Below, piece by piece: positions 60,216 to 64,000 of a DNA stretch of 64,000 bases. Made by a program: the position numbers and the translations under genes. The notes beneath the pieces are model-generated. The model was not told where the DNA came from. It saw nothing but the letters and a program-made list of their open reading frames with translations, and searched no databases. Each line of letters opens with the position of its first letter. Position 1 is the stretch's first letter. Origin of the DNA: Labilithrix sp. (lineage in GTDB: Bacteria; Myxococcota_A; Polyangia; Polyangiales; Polyangiaceae); assembly GCA_019637225.1 (NCBI GenBank), contig JAHBWC010000008.1, positions 90,571 through 154,570 on the forward strand. The letters run 5' to 3'.

Positions 60216-60399
60216 CGCCGCTGTCCTCTCCCTCATCGTCCCCGGTGTGGGCCAGATCTACAACGGCGCGTGGCTGCGCGGGATCTTCTGGCTCATCATC
60301 ACGCCGGGCTTCTGGCTCGGCTCGGGCGGCACGCTGGGCTGGATCTGCCACTTCATCGCGGCGTACACGGCCTACAGCTACGCGAAGAAGCGGCGCTAG
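60187..60399 (+). CDS. Small TM2-type membrane protein
   Basis: A 70-aa protein with a GTG start. It has two hydrophobic stretches: IAAVLSLIVPGVGQIYNGAW, then GIFWLIITPGFWLG and GTLGWICHFIAAYTAYSYA. The P-G-x-G-Q-x-Y-N-G and W-x-x-D/H patterns are those of TM2-domain proteins, so the fold is a two-helix membrane hairpin. The tail is KKRR. It has no known activity and is widely conserved in bacteria. The start lies inside the mutY 5' end on the other strand. Confidence 0.72.
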   Translation: MSKSQNDPGIAAVLSLIVPGVGQIYNGAWLRGIFWLIITPGFWLGSGGTLGWICHFIAAYTAYSYAKKRR

Positions 60400-60412
60400 A
60401 GCGGCGCTTCTT
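60385..60412 (+). terminator. Hairpin spanning the TM2 gene stop
   Basis: AAGAAGCG (60385-60392) pairs with CGCTTCTT (60405-60412); T-rich bases end the right arm. It overlaps the stop codon, and the STPK gene converges from the other side. A weak to fair terminator. Confidence 0.35.
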
Positions 60413-60508
60413 TGCGCTGCGCGAGAGCGCGGCCGGACGGGTGAAGCCGGCCCTGTCCGCGGCGACAAGCGCGGGTGGAGCCCGAGCGTGCCCCTCCGTG
60501 GACGCGTC

Positions 60509-62206
60509 TCAGCGGTAAGGGTTCTTCGACAGGTCGTCGGGGACGTTCGTCGCCGGCGTCGCCGGCGTCGTGGCCGGTCGCGACGGGGTCGCCCCCGGGC
60601 GCCTGCCCGGACGCGGGCGGTCGCGGACGGCGCTCGCAGGCGGCGCGCTCGCAGGCGGGGGCGCTCGCGGGCGGCGCCGCACCTGGACGGCGCCGCTGGC
60701 GCTCGACGCGGCCCCGGCGGCGCCTCCGGCTGCGAGGGGCGGCCTGCCGGTCACGGGCGGACGCGGCTCGGTGGCCGCCGGCGACGTGGCCGCGCCGGTG
60801 CTCGCCGGCGGCTCGCGCAGGCGGCTCGCACCCCAGGCCGCGGCGCCGATGACGAGCGCCAGCGCCGCTCCGATCGCGACTACGCGGCCCGACGAGCGCC
60901 GCGCGCCGGGCGCCACGGCCATCCCGCTCGCGCCTTCGCCGACGTGGAGCACGGCCGAGGACACGCTCGACACCTTGTCGGCGGGCGCGAACCCGGAGCC
61001 GTCCGGGGGCGCCGGCGCGGTGACCGCGAAGCGATCGACCAAGCCGCGGCCGGCGAAGGCGTCCATCGGGCTGCTCGGCGAGCTCGGCGAGCTCGGCGAG
61101 CTCGGGGCGCTTCGAGGCGCGCTGCGGGGCGTGGACGGCTCCGACCCGCCGCGCTCGACACGCGTCGGCATCGACTCGGGGAGGCTCCTCCGCGAGCGCG
61201 GAGCCGCGCTCGGCTCGCTCCGCGCGAGCCACGCGCGCACGGCGTCGCGCTGCTGCGAGAGATCGCTTCCGAAGACCTCCTCGAGGCACGCCGCGACGTC
61301 ACGCACCGAGCCGACGCACGACAGGCTCCGCGCGACGCGCTCGAGCTCGTCGGCGAACGCCTCGGCGGTCGGGAAGCGCTTGTCGGGATCGCGCTCGAGC
61401 GCGCGCATGCAGACCGCCTCGAGCCCCGCGGGCACGTCCGACCGCTGCGTGCTCGGCGGCGCGATCGGATCGTAAAGGACGCGGTTCAACGTCGCGGCTT
61501 CGCCGTCGCCCTTGAAGAGCCGCTTCAGCGCGAGCGCCTCCCACAAGACGATGCCGCACGAGAAGAGGTCGGCGCGCCGGTCGATGTCCCCGCCGCGCGC
61601 CTGCTCCGGCGCCATGTACGCGAGCTTGCCCTTGAGCTGGCCGGAGCGCGTCGTCGAGAGGCGCGAGGCGGCGCGCGCGACGCCGAAGTCGGTGATGCGC
61701 GCGATGCCGTCGGAGCCAACGAGGATGTTCTGCGGGGATACGTCGCGGTGCACGATCGCGAGCGGCTCGCCGAGATCGTCGGTCAGCTCGTGCGCGGTGT
61801 GGAGACCGGCCAGCGTGTCGAGCAGGATGCGGATCGTGACGCCCCACGGGATGCGCGTCTTCGTCTGCGCGGCGCGGGCGAGGAGGCGCGCGAGCGTGTC
61901 GCCCTCCACGTAGTCCATCACGAGGTAGTAGCCGCTGCTGCTCTCGCCGACTTCCTGGATGGGGACGACGTTCGGGTGGTGGATGCGCGCGGCGAGGCGG
62001 GCCTCGTCGAGGAACATCTCGATGAAGTCCGGCTCCTTCGCGAGGTGTGGGTGCAGCCGCTTGATCGCGACGAGGCGCTGGAACCCGGCGACGCCCGAGA
62101 GGCGCGCGAGATACACCGTGGCCATCCCGCCGCTCGCGAGCTCTGCGACCAGCTCGAAGCGATCGAGCCGCTCGCCTTCACCGTCGGTAGCGAGGAGCTT
62201 CGCCAT
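60509..62206 (-). CDS. Ser/Thr protein kinase, single-pass membrane type
   Basis: A 565-aa Hanks kinase. The Gly loop is LASGGMATVY, Lys49 is in AIK, HRDVSPQN is at 153-160 and DFG at 173-175, then KLAYMAPEQARGG. The HRDVSPQN form (for HRDLKPEN) is typical of a large myxobacterial kinase class. A linker with a Ser-Ser-Pro run (from a 9-bp DNA repeat) precedes a TM helix at about 425-445, and a Pro/Arg/Ala-rich tail lies outside. It is 95 bp after the TPR gene (62302) on the same strand, a common pairing, so that protein may be its partner. It is unlike the 23580 kinase, which has PEGA instead. Confidence 0.92.
   Translation of the reverse strand: MAKLLATDGEGERLDRFELVAELASGGMATVYLARLSGVAGFQRLVAIKRLHPHLAKEPDFIEMFLDEARLAARIHHPNVVPIQEVGESSSGYYLVMDYVEGDTLARLLARAAQTKTRIPWGVTIRILLDTLAGLHTAHELTDDLGEPLAIVHRDVSPQNILVGSDGIARITDFGVARAASRLSTTRSGQLKGKLAYMAPEQARGGDIDRRADLFSCGIVLWEALALKRLFKGDGEAATLNRVLYDPIAPPSTQRSDVPAGLEAVCMRALERDPDKRFPTAEAFADELERVARSLSCVGSVRDVAACLEEVFGSDLSQQRDAVRAWLARSEPSAAPRSRRSLPESMPTRVERGGSEPSTPRSAPRSAPSSPSSPSSPSSPMDAFAGRGLVDRFAVTAPAPPDGSGFAPADKVSSVSSAVLHVGEGASGMAVAPGARRSSGRVVAIGAALALVIGAAAWGASRLREPPASTGAATSPAATEPRPPVTGRPPLAAGGAAGAASSASGAVQVRRRPRAPPPASAPPASAVRDRPRPGRRPGATPSRPATTPATPATNVPDDLSKNPYR
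61073..61105 (-). repeat. 9-bp tandem repeat in kinase linker
   Basis: About 3.7 copies of GCTCGGCGA (plus strand) encode Ser-Ser-Pro repeats in the juxtamembrane linker. It is in frame and probably variable between strains. Confidence 0.8.
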
Positions 62207-62301
62207 CCCCTAGCTCATTAGACCACCGATCGGCCGTTCCCGCGAGAAGCCGGCGAGCCCGACGGGCCTTCCATGACGAGTGGGGCGCCGGCGATCCAGG
62301 C

Positions 62302-63351
62302 TCAGAAGGACCCGGTCAGGCCGAACGGCGACAGGCGCACACGCGCACCCGCGCGCTGGACCGGCGGCGAGCTCGACCATTGCGTGAAGAACAGGCCGAT
62401 GACGCCGGTGATGGCCGCGGCGCCGAGGGTGACCCCGAGCAGGACGTTCGTGCGGGTCTCCGCGTCCTGCCCTCGCTGGTAGAGCGGACACGCCTCCCCT
62501 TGCCCGACGCACTCGCGCCGCACCGCGTCCGTGCCCGGATCGTTCACGGTGGCGATCCCGGACACCGCGGTGGCGGCGCCGGCGGCGACCGTCACGCCGG
62601 CGGCGATGAAGAAGACGGCCGGACCGAGGGGCTTTTCGGGCGCCGGCGGGGGCGGCGGCGGAGGCGGCGCGTTCGGTCCGACGCGAGGCTCGGGCGGAGG
62701 CGTGGGCTCGGGCGGAGGCGGCGCGAACGCGAGCGGCGTCGAGGTGCCCTTCCGCGCGTCGACGTGCTTCGACACCGAGCCTCCTTGCTGGAAGCTGACG
62801 CCGAGGTCGTGCGCGCCGGGATCGAGGTAGACACGGTGTTTCATCCCGTCGGTCTGCGAGACCACGCGCGAGCCGACCGCGATCGTGCACGGGGCGGAGC
62901 ACTCGACGACGTACTCCGACAGCTCGGGCGATGTCTCCGCGAGCGTCTCCTTCGCGAGCTGCGCGGTCTGCGCGTCGCCCGCGTACTTCTCCTGGGCGAC
63001 CGCCGCGAGCGTCGCGGCCCGCGCCGGCTGCTTGGCGTCGCGGCGCGCGCGGATCGCCAGGCGCAGCGTCTCCTTGCTCGGCGCGTCGCGGAACGCGTTC
63101 TCGAAGTGGCCGGCGGCCTGCTCGAAGTCCTTCGCGAGGTACGCGCGGCGACCGCGGTCGAACTCCTCGGCCGCCGCCTTGATGCGCTCGGCGGACGGCT
63201 GCGCGTCATCGGCGAACGCGGGCGCGCCCCACGCGAGCGCGCTCCACACGAGCGCGCTCGCCAGCGCCGCGCGCGCGCCGATCCCGGCGTGTGTCGAGAG
63301 GACGCGCCCGTGAGATCGCGCGCTCCTCGGGAGCAGAGCCTGACCCCGCAT
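62302..63351 (-). CDS. TPR/PEGA-like protein with two transmembrane helices
   Basis: A 349-aa protein with a signal-like N-terminal hydrophobic region (ALASALVWSALAWGAPAFA, ends about 47). TPR-like helices (RRAYLAKDFEQAAGHFENAF) come next. A beta-rich PEGA-like part has two Cys (VVECSAPCTIAVGSRVV and VYLDPGAHDLGVSF). A Pro-rich hinge (about 210-240) and two TM helices near 245-270 and 305-325 follow. This TPR-PEGA-TM layout is common beside Ser/Thr kinases in myxobacteria, and the next gene is such a kinase. Role unknown. Confidence 0.7.
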   Translation of the reverse strand: MRGQALLPRSARSHGRVLSTHAGIGARAALASALVWSALAWGAPAFADDAQPSAERIKAAAEEFDRGRRAYLAKDFEQAAGHFENAFRDAPSKETLRLAIRARRDAKQPARAATLAAVAQEKYAGDAQTAQLAKETLAETSPELSEYVVECSAPCTIAVGSRVVSQTDGMKHRVYLDPGAHDLGVSFQQGGSVSKHVDARKGTSTPLAFAPPPPEPTPPPEPRVGPNAPPPPPPPPAPEKPLGPAVFFIAAGVTVAAGAATAVSGIATVNDPGTDAVRRECVGQGEACPLYQRGQDAETRTNVLLGVTLGAAAITGVIGLFFTQWSSSPPVQRAGARVRLSPFGLTGSF

Positions 63352-63431
63352 CCGACGAGCGTATCAGCTTCCGCGGCGCGGGTTGACGGTCGCGCCTCGA
63401 TTCGGGTCCGGCGGGCGCCGGCCCACGTCGC

Positions 63432-64000
<569 letters not shown>

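Overview
This is a very G+C-rich chromosomal window (about 70 % by eye) with the gene style of a Myxococcota/Polyangiales bacterium (Sorangium-like). Pointers are two Hanks-type Ser/Thr kinases, PEGA and TPR proteins, many lipoproteins with Asp/Ala/Gly-rich N-termini, WGS..DVWAVG beta-propeller repeats, Cys-rich xCGxCxxxC repeat lipoproteins, a formylglycine-generating-enzyme-like lipoprotein, a DUF4398 + OmpA pair and ECF sigma operons. The taxonomic call is an inference from gene content only. I saw no rRNA, tRNA, CRISPR array, IS element or phage gene.

Layout. 0-5.3 kb (minus): a beta-barrel-like secreted protein, an ECF sigma factor, a TM-TPR protein and three overlapping lipoprotein genes, probably one cell-envelope operon. 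5.3-9.8 kb (minus): parE and parC (topoisomerase IV). 10-13 kb: an acidic small protein, an HD hydrolase, an FGE-like lipoprotein and an MFS transporter. 13.3-16.8 kb: bamA and a lipoprotein. 16.9-18.6 kb: a Gly-rich beta-helix lipoprotein. 19.2-21.8 kb: gyrA without gyrB. 22-28.6 kb (plus): DUF4398 and OmpA lipoproteins, then a membrane Ser/Thr kinase translationally coupled to an unusual TPR-PEGA-TonB receptor fusion and a small lipoprotein. 28.6-32.7 kb: nth, a PilZ protein, meaB and a TPR protein.

33.0-37.9 kb stands apart. Five adjacent unrelated genes (queG, a lipoprotein, a tRNA1(Val)-methyltransferase-like gene, a DUF4397 protein and DUF1275) are all broken by frameshifts or truncation, on both strands, while everything outside reads cleanly. 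This is either a low-quality assembly patch or a decaying segment. An intact LysR gene borders it.

38.9-41.5 kb (minus) is the classic rpsP-khpA-rimM-trmD operon ending in a SPOUT RNA methyltransferase, with a recognisable promoter. 41.6-45.1 kb (minus): an active and an inactive M16 peptidase plus an SCP2-like protein. 45.3-47.8 kb (plus): a tightly overlapping ECF sigma / putative anti-sigma / lipoprotein operon. 47.9-54.6 kb (plus): an LpxL-type acyltransferase, a DnaJ-domain protein, a short Hsp70, a protein sharing a small C-terminal module with the DnaJ protein, and a TPR protein. 54.9-57.8 kb: two convergent TolC-family genes. 57.9-60.4 kb: a response-regulator diguanylate cyclase, mutY and a small membrane protein. 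60.5-64 kb (minus): a second Ser/Thr kinase, a TPR membrane protein and the 3' end of a dihydrolipoamide acyltransferase gene running off the window.
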